Part shown: piece after piece, positions 23,034 through 34,800 of the stretch
How the letters are laid out: every line of letters begins with the position of its first letter
Numbering within the stretch: the first letter of the stretch is position 1
DNA from: Cynocephalus volans
Taxonomy: Eukaryota; Chordata; Mammalia; Dermoptera; Cynocephalidae
Direction of reading: 5' to 3'
Length of the DNA stretch: 64,000 bases
Assembly (NCBI RefSeq): GCF_027409185.1
Contig: NC_084474.1
Location: 32,860,382-32,924,381 of the forward strand
Made by a program: the position numbers and the translations under genes
Notes under the pieces: model-generated
Told to the model about the DNA's origin: nothing
The model's input: the letters and a program-made list of their open reading frames with translations, nothing else
Databases searched by the model: none

Positions 23034-25689
23034 AATCTATTTTACCAAAGAAAAAGAAATAAGAAAAAAGCTTTACAAGTTGGCATGTATTTTTTGATTT
23101 TGGAATTTGAGTATGGAAATTAAAATAAACATAGAACATATAAATCAAGGCTGGCCTATATAGAAAAAATGAACAACAAAAGTTCAAAAAGTACATGAAA
23201 GCATAAACCAAAGCATCATTTTGGTCTTCAGGAAGTTGGCGGGTTATTAATGCAGAGCTCAAATATAATAGATATGTTTTTCAGTGACACCTGAACTTTA
23301 TTTTTTATGTACACAGAAGGAAATCTAAATATTCATACAATTGCATCTTTCCCAAATATAAATGTGTTCCTTCATGTGCCAGTTATGGTTTTATTTAAAA
23401 AGAAACAGATAAATAAAAATATACTCTGGTATTTGACATTTTTTACAGTATGGTATTGATAGTTTTTTCTAAAAATTGTAAAACAAATACTTCCTTTCCA
23501 ATTGAATTCACCTCTTCTTGGAATCACAACTGATTTTTCTTTTGTTTGATGGAGTTAGAAGTGAAATATCTGATTCTACTTCCCATCAGTAGACTACATC
23601 AATGAATATATTCAATTTTGCATATGAGTCACATAAAAATGGTGATACAGCTTTGTCATTGTGAATAAAGTCAAAAGAGCATAAGACAAAAAAGTATGTG
23701 CAGTTGGTTTGTTTTCTATGAAAAATGTAAATACTGTACCATTACAACAAAAACTTAAACATCAGAGATTAACTAAAAATCTCCAATGTCAAAAAAATTG
23801 CAAATAATGACCAAATATTTAGACTATATTTGGAACCTATACATTTTCACCATCACCTCTAAGGTTAATATATGGAGAGACTTTTTGGGTTTTTTTTCTG
23901 TTTCATGTTTTCTTTCTTTTCCTTCCATTGCACTTGTCCAATTTTGGTTGATAGTGCTTTTGTCACTGAAGTGCTACTTTCCACTCTGCTCCTTATCTTT
24001 TGTCCCATTTCTTGTTACTTTCAGTTTATAGAAAATTGCTCAGTTCCTGTATTCTTTTTCTGTCTAATTTTCTATATATATTGAAACAGTGTGACCAGCA
24101 TATTAGCAACTGGCTTCTCTACACCTTGTTTTTCATGGTTTCTTCACTTTTCATTGTTCATGTGATCAAAAACACAAAAGCTAGGAAGATTCTGAGAGTA
24201 CCATCTGAATGGACAATTAAGGAAACATTTGCTCATGTCCATACATCAGATCATTATCCCCGCCATCCATATCAAGGATGGTGTCAAATACAGTCAAGCA
24301 AGCACATATTTTTCTTCCTATGACAAAGAAAACATCCACACTCCACCCACACCTAACTGCCACCACAACACTGGAATTAATTTACAACACGAAAACAGGA
24401 AAAATTATGTGAAGTAGGGAAGAAAAGACCCACTTCTGATATTGCCCAGAGCCTGAGCATTAAAACAATCAATAAATCACTGACCATAACTATATTTGCT
24501 CTTCATTAGGGGTTAATTATTCAAAATGATTGCACGAGTCATATCGTCAGATCATACATTTTTAAATTTAAAATTATCTTTCTGTGTACGTAAGCATGTC
24601 ACAGTTTGCACAGGACTTCATGCAACTCACAATGCATTTACAGGGATCTCTACACTGAAATCTCCCTTATAAGGAAACATTCACATGGGCTTCAGTTGAC
24701 TCAATCCAGTTGAAATATTTGAACCTACACAGTGAGGATGAGACTTAAGTATAAGTCATAATGCACCTTAATTTTACTTTAACCAAAAATTTCATCAACA
24801 CCAACTGTCTCAGTAGAAATTTTGCAAGTTATCTTTGGTAAATCAGAGGGACAGAAAAAAACATCTGCCAGGTCCTTTTTTTGGTTCAAAGCATGTTTCT
24901 GTTCTCCACCCCCGGGTACCAGCCTATTTTCTTCTGGTAGCTATACTTCCTGCTAATCATTTTCTCCAGTACATCTCTGGAAATATTTACCCACTTGATA
25001 TCTAAATTTGATATCAGAGTTAGTTTGCATCAGGAGAGCTACATTTATTGAAGGTAAAAATAAATAAAATATATGACAATAAATAAAGTTTGCCGCACGC
25101 TTACTTTTAAACAATGAACTTTTATGTTGAGGAATTGTACTTTTTTAAACTTATTTATATGTGATTCCTAACATTGGGAAAGCAGCAACTTTACCTTTTT
25201 TAGGATACATCAATTCATAAAAATTCTTTTTTTTTTGTAAACACTATTCCTTTCAGCAGAGTATAATCAGAGATTCCATGACACGTTATTTTGTGATTCA
25301 CATTTTGCTTAATCTTCATACTTAAAGAAAATTCAAATGTATTCAGAGACCACTTAATTTAACCAATTTTATTATAAGCTTGAAGTCAGTCATTTCTATG
25401 TATTGAGAATGTTGTTAACCTAACTTTTAAAAAAATGATCACGTCTGCAGTAAAGACATTATGAACATTTTCTCTTGCTTGGTAAGTATTGATATCATGA
25501 AACTTTACACAGAAAATTATGAAATAGTTTTTTCTTAGGCACTTTAGCTGTTGGAAAAATATTTTTACTGCCCCATGAAATATTAGGTAATCTAAGTCTT
25601 TTGAAACGAGACTATCCATGTAGCTTTGAGGAATCAATAATTTATTTTTCTGTAAATCTGGGTAATAATTAAATTAGTTAATTGCACAT
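23034..25689. other. AT-rich DNA without a recognised gene
   Basis: I see no coding exon or RNA gene. Three overlapping plus-strand frames at 23,786-24,323 are rich in F, L, S and I, and reflect T-rich sequence rather than a membrane protein. Splice signals and motifs are lacking. Confidence 0.5.
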
Positions 25690-26070
25690 AAAGCATTTAG
25701 GCCACGATCTGATACACAGTAAGCACTCAGTAAGTATTATTATTATTTTGAGTTTTGTAGAAAGCCTTTCCTGCTCCCCCATTTCTAACTACCAAAATCT
25801 TGTCCTGTCTTACAAGCCAACTTAAGCATCACAACCTTCAGGAAATCCCCCTCAGGACAAGTGATTACTAATCCTTCATAGAACTTTCCTTAAATTTCTC
25901 ATTGGCTTATACCTAGTTCTGCTTTGCATTTTCAAAATATATAAAATGCATTTCTCTCTCCTCCCATTCTCAGCTGAACTCTAAGCAACAAGGGTAAGTT
26001 CTCCTACATATTTATTTTTGTATTCTCCACAGAAATGAGCCCTAGGTCTTGCATGTCTCCATGTATACTT
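25690..26070 (+). repeat. MIR 3' end followed by L2 3' end
   Basis: At 25,706-25,745 the sequence 'ctgatacacagtaagcactc' resembles the MIR 3' tail. From about 25,755 the L2 3' region follows: 'gaaagcctttcctgctcccc', 'tcatagaactttccttaaat', 'gaactctaagcaacaagggt' and 'tgtattctccacagaaatga'. Both families are ancient, and L2 mobilised MIR. The boundary between them is approximate. Confidence 0.65.
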
Positions 26071-26614
26071 GTGAAATTGACCACTTAGACTTCAGTATTA
26101 TTTGATGAAATACACTGGCAGAAAACAGGTGAATTCAATGGATTTTAAGCACCATTTTTTAAACATCTAGAAAATAACTTAATTAACGAAATATTCACTT
26201 CCCTGATTAAGAAAAAGTCTTTATTCTGGAACCCCTGTAGAAAGCTATGCTTCCTCAGTTTACATTTTGCAACATGATACTTACCTAATTTGAATAAAGC
26301 ACCAGGATCATGCAAAACTGAATTTAGTTTCCACATCCTATCTCAAAAATGTTCTCTACTTTTAAAGACTATAGGTATGTGAAAAAGAGACTACGCTTTC
26401 CAGCCAAGAGCACAATAAACAACATTCTATTTTCAGTTATCTTAAAGCTTCAAAATTGAATCACCCTTTACTTGTCTCAACAACAGAGTTACTAGTATAT
26501 TACAGTATAGTATGATACATTCAATTTAAAGTCCACATGTAATTTATTTTTATTAATATAGTAATACACTTGCTCTTACTCAAATGTCCCATTTTTGGCC
26601 TAATTTTATTTGCT
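26071..26614. other. Unannotated AT-rich DNA
   Basis: No gene or repeat is recognised. Confidence 0.45.
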
Positions 26615-27067
26615 TTTTAATTTATTCATTTTATTTATTTATTATTTTTTAATGCTTTGTTTTGTTTTTATTGGTGATGAATATTCATGGTGTACAAAGC
26701 AAATTGTCACCACTCGTGCCTAAGATGAGATGACCAGATCCATACTGGCAACATGGCCATTTCTACAAATTGTGATTATACCTCATGTCCCCCATGTAAT
26801 ATCCCCGACCTCCCTCCCCATCCCCTTTTCCCCACTCCACTTTGTATCCCTAGGTATGTTCTCTCCCTCTGCAAGTCCAATGCACCACTGTGGTCTTTCT
26901 TTCCTTCCTTCTTTCTCTCTTAGCTCCCACGTATGAGTTAGGAAATATGGTATTTATCCCTCTGTGCTTTGCTTATTTCACTCAACGTAAGTTTCTTCAA
27001 GCTCATCCTTGTTGTTGCAAATGGGAGTATTTCATTCTTTTTTATGGCAGAGTTGTATTCTGTGGTC
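26615..27067 (-). mobile_element. 5'-truncated L1, minus strand, relatively young
   Basis: Read on the minus strand this is an L1 3' end. It shows the ORF2 tail 'tgccataaaaaagaatgaaa', 'tcccatttgcaacaacaagg', 'gagcttgaagaaacttacgt' and 'catacgtgggagctaagaga', then a C/T-rich part and an A-rich tail (T-rich on the plus strand, 26,615-26,670). A candidate target duplication, attttattt, occurs at both ends (about 26,603-26,611 and 27,068-27,076). It is less diverged than the other L1s in the window, so possibly lineage-specific. Confidence 0.8.
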
Positions 27068-27076
27068 ATTTTATTT

Positions 27077-29150
27077 AACCCTTAACAAATTAGTGTCTTT
27101 TCCTAGTTACCTTCTCTCATCTTTTTTTTTTTTTTACCACCAAACTCTCAATTTATGACCTCCTGTTATGTGTTCTGAGTGATTTAGAGATTCAGATTCA
27201 ACCTTTGTTTATTCAACAAATATTTCTTGATGACTCTGCTGGTATAGTCTCTTTGCCCCTCCAGATCCAATTTCCATCCTTATCTAGTCTCTCATTGCCT
27301 TTATGGTCTGGACCAATTAGGCTGTAGTCCCTGTGTCTTATGGTTGGATTTGTCTAGTGGTTCTGGCCTGAAGTAAGAGTTTGCAGTTGCAATTTACCTA
27401 AGCCAGAGCTCCTAAAAGACAATCCTTCCTGTAGGCAGAACTCTTTGTCTACATGACAGTAACTTCTTGCTGTCTTTGCTCCTCTTGGCCTAACACTGGT
27501 AACAGTTCCTTCCTTGTTGGTTTTGCTTACCCCGTCCATACCTAGTAAAGAAATTCTTTAATAAATTTCATTAATTGTCCTACTAAATGTGCTGTCTATT
27601 TCCAGATAGATCAAACCTCCTACTCTGTGCCTGAATTCATACAGACTTTTCTGTACACTGTTTTGTTGAATCTTATAAATAAGTTGATAATATAATCTAT
27701 GTTTTATACATAAAGGAACAGAGTCTCAGAAGGTTTAATAAACTTTCTCAAACACTCAGCTAATATATAGTATAGCTAAAAAACGATGATGATTTTCTAC
27801 CCAAAGTACTCTTTTTCCGGTAGCTTTATCTCAGTAACATCCATCAATGATTATTTTTTGAGAGCCTGCAGAACATTGTTGTGTATTAAAACTGTGTACA
27901 GATAAACTCATAGGCATGTGGGATCAATAGACATGCATCTGAATAGAAATCATTTTGGCCAAGAGTCTCTGACTTTTAACGCTAGTAAGAGGTCACATTT
28001 TTCTATATTAGTATCACATTGAGTTTAAGGACTGCCTCCAGAACATTCTAGCTCCCCTTAAAAGTCATTTTTATGGGTCTTGGAAAGCATTAGAATTAGA
28101 ATTCCTTTTGTTTGTCTTTGAGAAACATGTTAAATAAAATTGCTGAATAAATGGATGAACAAAGGGATAGATAGAAAGGCAAGATGAGATGAGATGAAAT
28201 AAGAGAACAGACAATTAGCAGAGCTGGGGAAACAGGGCTAGAGACACCTGACCTAGATCCAGATGTTAACCATGAAAAGAATACGACTTTATCTAACACT
28301 CATTGAGCCAGTCACTTGGTGGTACCAACAGGTGAAATCTAATGAGGGACTGTAGGCTCTGGATTTCAGTGGAGCTAGCTGTGGAGATCATCTGGAAAGT
28401 TGGCCATACACAGCAAAACTGCAAGTTCTGAGGGATTTGGGAAGCAAGAATGCTAGCAAAGATTAGATGGGAATGCAGAAGAATATGCACTCTTCAGATT
28501 TATTCTGGGGAGTAAATGAAATTATCTCTGTAAACTAATGCATGTTACAAAGCATATGTGTGGTTTCACGAATGACATGGAGAAAGCTATTGATAATTTT
28601 GCCTTTGATAAGATGGACCCAGGACATTGGTTGGGCCTAACATATAGGGCAGTGGACATGAAAGATCTTAAAAGGGAGGAAAAGAATACTGAGAATTAAG
28701 GCATGAACTGACACCACAACTCAAAACATGTGTCGGTGCTACAAACACCTAGGCCTACACGAAACTGCAAAAGGAAAAAGGTGACTGACAGCAACGCTTC
28801 CACAGACTCTCTGGTTTCCTCTAACTAGTTGAAGCCCAAAATGGATGACTATGACTACATCTAGTTTTTCCACAACTGACCTGTGGCCCAGAATTAATTG
28901 TTTCTTTTTAATCAAAAACCTTATTTTCAAAGTTGAAATTTCAAGATTTTGAAATTGAAATCTCAGGTGTAGGAAATCTGATTAGTCATAACTTGTCATG
29001 AGGTAAGAAGTACTTCTAGGCTTAATGTTTTCTCAACATGCTTGTTAATCTAAGAAGTAATCTTTAATTGGTTAAAGATTTTAATATTTGGGGAACTACT
29101 CCCATGAATTGTGAAACATTTTTTTATAACCATCAGCAACAAAGAGAAGG
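27077..29150. other. Non-coding DNA with faint repeat traces
   Basis: No gene is seen. A MIR-like scrap may lie at about 27,690-27,780 ('ggaacagagtctcagaaggt'). A GATGA-rich degenerate microsatellite is at 28,180-28,200. Short minus-strand frames (27,354-27,539; 28,096-28,490; 28,739-28,930) have no recognisable domains. Confidence 0.45.
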
Positions 29151-29159
29151 TAAGTTTTG

Positions 29160-29383
29160 GTGTGTTTATGTGATGGTTAATTTCAGGTGTCAATTTGATT
29201 AGATTAAGGAATACTAGAGAACTGGTAAACATCAATTCTGGGTGTATCTGTAAGGGTGTTTCTGGAGGAGAATGGCTTGTGAGTTGGTAAATGAGTGAGG
29301 CAGACCCACCCTCCATGTGTGTAGGCACGATCCAATTGACTGAGGCCCCAGATAGAACAGAAAATGCAAAGAAAGGCAATTTC
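29160..29383 (+). repeat. Ancient interspersed repeat fragment, LTR-like
   Basis: The text 'gtgatggttaatttcaggtg' then 'tcaatttgattagattaagg', with 'ctgggtgtatctgtaagggt' and 'ggcagacccaccctccatgt', belongs to a well-known mammalian dispersed repeat with this opening. I cannot name the family reliably. The copy is cut off by the microsatellite that follows. Confidence 0.6.
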
Positions 29384-29426
29384 CTTTCTCTCTCTGTCTC
29401 TCTGTCTCTCTGTCTCTCTCTCTCTG
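29384..29426. repeat. (TCTCTCTG)n microsatellite
   Basis: The tract is tctctctctgtctc repeated with small variations, ending at ctctctgagag. It creates three open frames on the minus strand made of R/E/T repeats, which are not genes. Confidence 0.95.
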
Positions 29427-29494
29427 AGAGATATAGATATACAAAAAGAATAAAGTAATAAATGCAAAAATAACAATATGCACACATATACTAT

Positions 29495-29581
29495 ATATAT
29501 CTACAAATGTTTATGTGTGTGAATATATGTGTATATATATATATGCACATTTATATGCATGTATGTGTGCATATATATATG
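29495..29581. repeat. AT/GT-rich simple repeat
   Basis: The tract mixes (TG)n and (TA)n units (tgtgtgtgaatatatgtg, tatatatatatatgcaca, catatatatatgt). Confidence 0.85.
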
Positions 29582-29639
29582 TAATTAAAGGAAGCAACAT
29601 AATATGTAAATAAATGGTGTTAGGACCATTTATTAGCAT

Positions 29640-30650
29640 TTGAGAAAATGTAGGCTAACACACTATAAATGCTAATTTAAAGTGTTCAATTAAAACTACA
29701 GGAAACTAGCCAAAACAATTATAAAACTACCAAAAATGATGTAACACTTTAGAACCAATAGAATGAGAAGCTGTTTTAAATTTGAAATTTTAAGTATAGT
29801 CACAGAGGAAAATATTGGACCATTTAAAACCTCTGGGGAAAGAAAGCAAAATAAAAAGAATGCACCAGAGGAGGATATTAGCAGCAAATATTAAAGCTAT
29901 ATAAAAAATTCTTCTGAGGATGAGAAAATAACTAAGAAAGATAGACAAAGGACACTATATACAATTCAGATAAAAGAAAATGCCTTTTAGTAATTAGAAA
30001 TCAAACAGGAAAAAATAATCCTGATATCTCCTAGTCAAAGAAATGCAAATTAATATAGCAAGGAGGCAAATTTCTTTTTTTTTCTTTTATTTACACTCAG
30101 TGCTAGTATTACTGATATTCTTGGTGCCCATTTAAATCAGTAAAAATAATTCAGAGAAAAAACTACAAATATCCTTCAAAAGTACAAAATATTTATTTTA
30201 TTTGATCCAAAAGCAAATTTCATGAATCTTTGGCTTATAGACGTTCGCTGCAGACAATTAATTTTTTTAAAAAATCTGTTTTTCTGATTCTCAAATAAGA
30301 CATGATTTTTACAGAAAAAATTTTAAAAGCAAAGAATAAAAAGAAAATAAAATAGTAATGACCCATAATCCCACCATCCAAAATTAACCACAGATAAAAT
30401 TTCCCTTCCTTGATATTTTCCTACATATACAAAATTTTAAATTGTTAAGCTCATAATATATAAATGTATGCAATACAGTTTTTGCTTTACTTTTTCATTT
30501 TTAAGTCATTAAAACGTGTTGGCAAGAATAATTCTAATGGTATGTAATCCTCTATTGTACATCCATGCCATGATTTATCTTACCATTTCTTTATAATAGG
30601 GCATTGAAGTTATTTCCAAATCTCCAATAATCAAAAAATAATGTTCTCTA
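29640..30650 (+). repeat. Very old L1-like fragments
   Basis: The stretch 'gtcaaagaaatgcaaattaa' (about 30,036) and its surroundings resemble the end of an old L1 ORF2. The part at 30,355-30,650 ('gacccataatcccaccatcc', 'acatccatgccatgatttat', 'tctttataatagggcattga', 'gaagttatttccaaatctcc') has the order of another very old mammalian dispersed repeat. Divergence is high and the families are unresolved. Confidence 0.45.
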
Positions 30651-32165
30651 TAGGAGCAAAACTTAAAAAAAAAATCCTAGTTTAATAGCATAAATGGTTA
30701 AAGTAGAATAAATCCAGCCATAACAAAGCGAATAGAAACTGCAGTACAATGTAAGTAAACTTATGATACAATGCCCATCCATCAAATTGCACCTTGGGGT
30801 CTAATTCTTCCAAGAAACTTTGCCTGGCATGTTACATTAAGGAATTGTTCATCTCACTCCCATCTAATATGTAGGATCGCCAGGCTTGTCTGTGCTCTGT
30901 ACTCCATGTCCACAGTACCTCTCTTTCAAGCACTCTGTGGGCACCCAGGACATGTTCATGATATTACTAACTGAGTAAAATCTGCTAATGATAAGATTAA
31001 ATAAGATTAACAAATCTTTGCTCATGTTCTCCATCTCTTTTTCTTCCAGGTAGTAATTTTCCTTTCTCCTTGGTATTGTGTAGGCATGGCTTAAATGGGG
31101 TCTTTTGAGGTTCAGAACAAACAACTTTCAAAAGATTTGGAAAATATGCCGCCTTAATTCTATCATGAGGTTACATGCAGAGAGCATGTTCAGTATGAGG
31201 AAGTCAGACCTACAGATTTACCCAGTTACTGTTTGCCTTGGCAGACAGAACATCAAAGTGAAGCTCAAGAATCCACATGTCCATCAGATGACACCTGTGA
31301 TAACAGACGGCAGACTGGATGCTTCTATCTCTAACGCAAAATTAGAAAGGGAAATAATGTTTCATATCTCTGTTGAAAACAAAATTTACTAAACAACAGT
31401 TTAGACTATGAAACTTGGGTTTAACTCCAACAATAATAACCTGGTATGAGAATTTGTTTATCTCTAGCAGTTAAAAAGTCCTAAGTAATGATATACTAGG
31501 TGAAGTTAGACGGAAAGTCTAAGTTCATTTCTTATCTAATTCATTTCACTCATGAATGAATAAGGTAGAAGAGTTAGTCATGCTTATTTTCTCTCCTTTT
31601 TTCTGTTGCATCCAAGTGTCCAGCAAAATGGCTATCCTGTGCCCTATATAGCTACACTTTTGCCACCCAATTCATTCTGAACATCTTGCTTTATTTTGAC
31701 TGTGCACACAGTCCATCAAAGCATCTATACTTTGCTTGTAACTGTCAACAGAAAGGACGCCTTGTGGTCACACACGAGGGCACAAGTCACCCAAGTCAAA
31801 GGACAAGGAAGAGATGGGATTTTAGTTATTCCTGTCAGTATCAAAGAAAAAGATTTTTGCTTTTCCTTTTTCAAAATTATGTATGGCACTGCCCAGCAGA
31901 TTGAAAGACGTAAAAGACTGAAAAATAAAAGAATGCAAAGAATTGATTATAAATATTACTTCTGTTGAATAGATTTTGCTATTTATAAACTATTTAACTA
32001 TTTATATGATTGTGTTATGCAAGCCTTGCATGTCAGTTTATGCATGCACGTAATTATTCCTTTAGAGAAATAGTATCTTCACTTAAGGGTGAAAAAAGAA
32101 ACAAGCAATGATAACTGGAATAAAAGAGAACTTTTTTGTTTTGTTTTGACAATTCACAAACAGAC
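30651..32165. other. Non-coding DNA; one unexplained open frame
   Basis: A plus-strand frame of 95 codons (31,105-31,392) and a 90-codon frame (31,696-31,968) occur here, unusually long for this composition. Neither has a domain I can recognise, and neither is flanked by clear splice sites. They may be chance or remains of an old retrocopy. Confidence 0.4.
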
Positions 32166-32208
32166 ACATACAGACACACATGCATACACACACACACACA
32201 CACACACA
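32166..32208. repeat. (CA)n microsatellite, short
   Basis: Degenerate gacacata units lead into a pure CA run of about 12 units (32,185-32,208). Confidence 0.9.
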
Positions 32209-32769
32209 TTAGTGACAGATACAGAGCTTAAATAGATTTGAAATTTGAAAAAAGTGTAACATTCTCAGTAGTCAACAGCATAAATGAAATGCCTGGCTTT
32301 ACACTGCCATATTAGTTTTAAGGAATTAATTTTTTTGTCCTGCTCTTACATCATAATTGTTGTCACTAAATATTTCACAGGCTTGTAAGTTTTTTAAAGG
32401 TAGAGATAGTATCTCATTCAGTATTGCAGCCACAACATAATAAAAAATGTGAATCCCATGACAATCATGAAAAGAAAATTCTGTTTAATTTCAAATTTTG
32501 TTCATAGAGTATTTCGTCCACATGTTAAACCCAGACTTTCTAAATTTTATATTTATAAACTTGATAAGTTTTATAAAACTCTAAATTACATCTCTTTTTA
32601 AAAAAGATTTAATTCTCAGACTTGAGTATACTTTGATTTTTAGGAAAATCCTCAGAATAAAAGAGTTTTTATTGGAAATATCACTCGTTTGTATAACATG
32701 TCAAAAATAGAACTTTTCAAACAGCAAACCAATATGTATTTAGAGGCATTAAAATCTCCTATAAATGAA
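32209..32769. other. Unannotated AT-rich DNA
   Basis: No gene or repeat is recognised. Confidence 0.45.
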
Positions 32770-33000
32770 TAATGATAGGTAATATTTACTGAGTTCTTAT
32801 GCAGTACCAGGCCCTGTGCTATTACACAGAATATGTAAAAATCTTCTCTTGAGCTATCTCCCCATGTTATTATAATACCCATTTTATATAAAAGGAAAAC
32901 TAGGTCTGAAGAAGTTAACAATTGGTCTAGAGTCACAATACCATATTCACTAGAGCTAGAATTCTAACCCACTTTTCACTAAGTCCAATGCTTCCACTCA
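32770..33000 (-). repeat. MIR SINE, minus strand
   Basis: In reverse MIR order the sequence shows 'ggtaatatttactgagttct', 'accaggccctgtgctattac', 'ttattataatacccatttta', 'gaagttaacaattggtctag', 'agagctagaattctaaccca' and 'gtccaatgcttccactcatg'. The element is nearly complete and strongly diverged. Confidence 0.8.
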
Positions 33001-34077
33001 TGTGTGTTGCTGTATTGTTTCCTTAATAATATTTGACTACCTCTCTGACATTCTCTGTTTCCACCATAATAGGTGCCAGCAAACTGCAGTTGTCTATATT
33101 CCCATTTTCATGGCAGCCTAAGGAGACAAAACAAAGTTATTTTTAACTTAAAAAATATGAATGATCCATGTTGGCATCAAAGACCTCTGGCCCCTTTAAA
33201 TCAGATTTTCATCAAAGCAGATATTTATTTGGGGGCGGGGGGCTAACATTTACTGAGCACATAATATTTGTAAAGCATTCTCTACACAAAACTAAATTCC
33301 ATAATTTTTTTTAATGAAGGAAAATGTTTGTATGACCTCAACAGCACATATACATACAGTGTAATGTGATTTGACTTGAGGGCTATTGTCAATTTTCACA
33401 TAATCTGCAACTCTTACATGAGTAACTGAAACAAGCGATTTTTAGTGAAAATCTTTCTGAATAAAAGCGAATGCATCCAAAGTCCAAAGTAACAAAAGCA
33501 TTAATTGGTGAGAGCACAGAAAGTTAAGCACTAAATCCTATCTTGGGAGTAAAAAAAAGAATAAATCCTCTCAAAGTATCATAGGTTTATACTTGGTCTC
33601 ATACAATGGTATGTAAATGCAACAACCATGACTAAAGAATACAGTATTGGAAAAGAGCACACCATTAATAACTCCAATTAATGTTACAGAATCACATAAT
33701 TCAACAGATACTTTCACATGGAATACTTAGATTTTACTAAGTCTGTCCATATTTAACAAACCCATTGTAAATTCATGCCACCGAGAGTGGTGGGGGTCCA
33801 GACACTCTACCTCCAAAAAAGAACCTCAGAGATTACACCTGCCACATCCATCATTCTGACATCTGTACCCTGGGCTGTCTTATCCAACTCCAGATACATC
33901 TACTTTTCTTCAGAACCAAACAGCCAAAGTCAGTAGACTGATACTTTCTACTTATTTCTTATCTACAAGAGGAGAATAAAGAGCTGCTTCTCCTCCATTG
34001 GAAAGGAGTATATTTTTTACTCCATTGTATTCAAAGTAAAGAGCATTTTTTCCTAAGTAACTGTTAGGGAAGCAGCA
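33001..34077. other. Unannotated DNA
   Basis: No gene or repeat is recognised. A short G run is at 33,231-33,241. Confidence 0.45.
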
Positions 34078-34275
34078 TGACAGTGCTCAGAGGGAAGGCC
34101 GAGTCCCATCTCTAGCACGTATAAACTTGCGCAAGTTACTTAACCTCTCTGTGCCTCAATTTCTTTCATCTGTAAAGTGGGGATCTTAACAGCACCATGG
34201 ACGTGATGACAATGTAAATAAAGCATTTATCACCTTGTTTGTTACATGGCGAGCACTCATGAACATTAACTTTGC
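34078..34275 (+). repeat. MIR SINE, plus strand
   Basis: Canonical MIR order is present: 'cgagtcccatctctagcacg', 'acttgcgcaagttacttaac', 'ctctctgtgcctcaatttct', 'atctgtaaagtggggatctt', and the tail 'ggcgagcactcatgaacatt'. The core is well preserved. Confidence 0.9.
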
Positions 34276-34479
34276 TTCCCAACTGTCAGTGACGACTAAA
34301 ACGGTGGCTAAAAGCCTCGCTGTACTTGTTTTCCGTAAGAACTAATCACTCTTGCTGTTCTGACTTCCCCCCACACAACTCCTAGCAAATGGACTGTTTT
34401 ATTTCATGCTGGACATTCCAACTATGCCCCTTCTCTGTCATCCTCCAAAGAAACGGAGGATAACAACTAGACACAGAAA

Positions 34480-34800
34480 GGTATTCTGCTGAACCTGGAG
34501 GACATTATGCTACATGAAATAAACCAGACACATAGGGACAAATACTGCACGCTTCCACTTACGCGAAGTATCTAAAGCAGCCAACTTCATAGAAACAGAG
34601 AGTAGAACGGTGGCTGCCAGGGGCGGGGTGGGGGGCAGGGGGAAACTGGGAGTAGTTATTCTATGGGTGTGCTCAGTTACACAAGATGAAAAAATTCTCA
34701 AGGTCTACTGTACAAGATCGTTTTTATAGTTAACAATATAGTACCATAGAAATTAAACATTTTTTAGAAGAGTAAACCTTAAGTTAGGTATTTTTTACAA
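34480..34800 (+). mobile_element. L1 3' end, plus strand
   Basis: The 3' terminal ORF2/UTR region of an old L1 shows 'ggaggacattatgctacatg', 'gggacaaatactgcacgctt', 'gagagtagaacggtggctgc', a G-rich run at 34,619-34,646, and 'ttatagttaacaatatagta'. It is 5'-truncated. This is the last interspersed repeat I can recognise before the end of the window. Confidence 0.8.

Noticed and set aside
23786..24323. Hydrophobic plus-strand frames resembling membrane segments
   Set aside because: T-rich sequence read in three overlapping frames gives F/L/S/I-rich peptides by composition alone.
29050..29487. 145-codon minus-strand open frame with RERERE repeats
   Set aside because: It spans a TCTCTCTG microsatellite and an old repeat fragment. 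There is no protein family.
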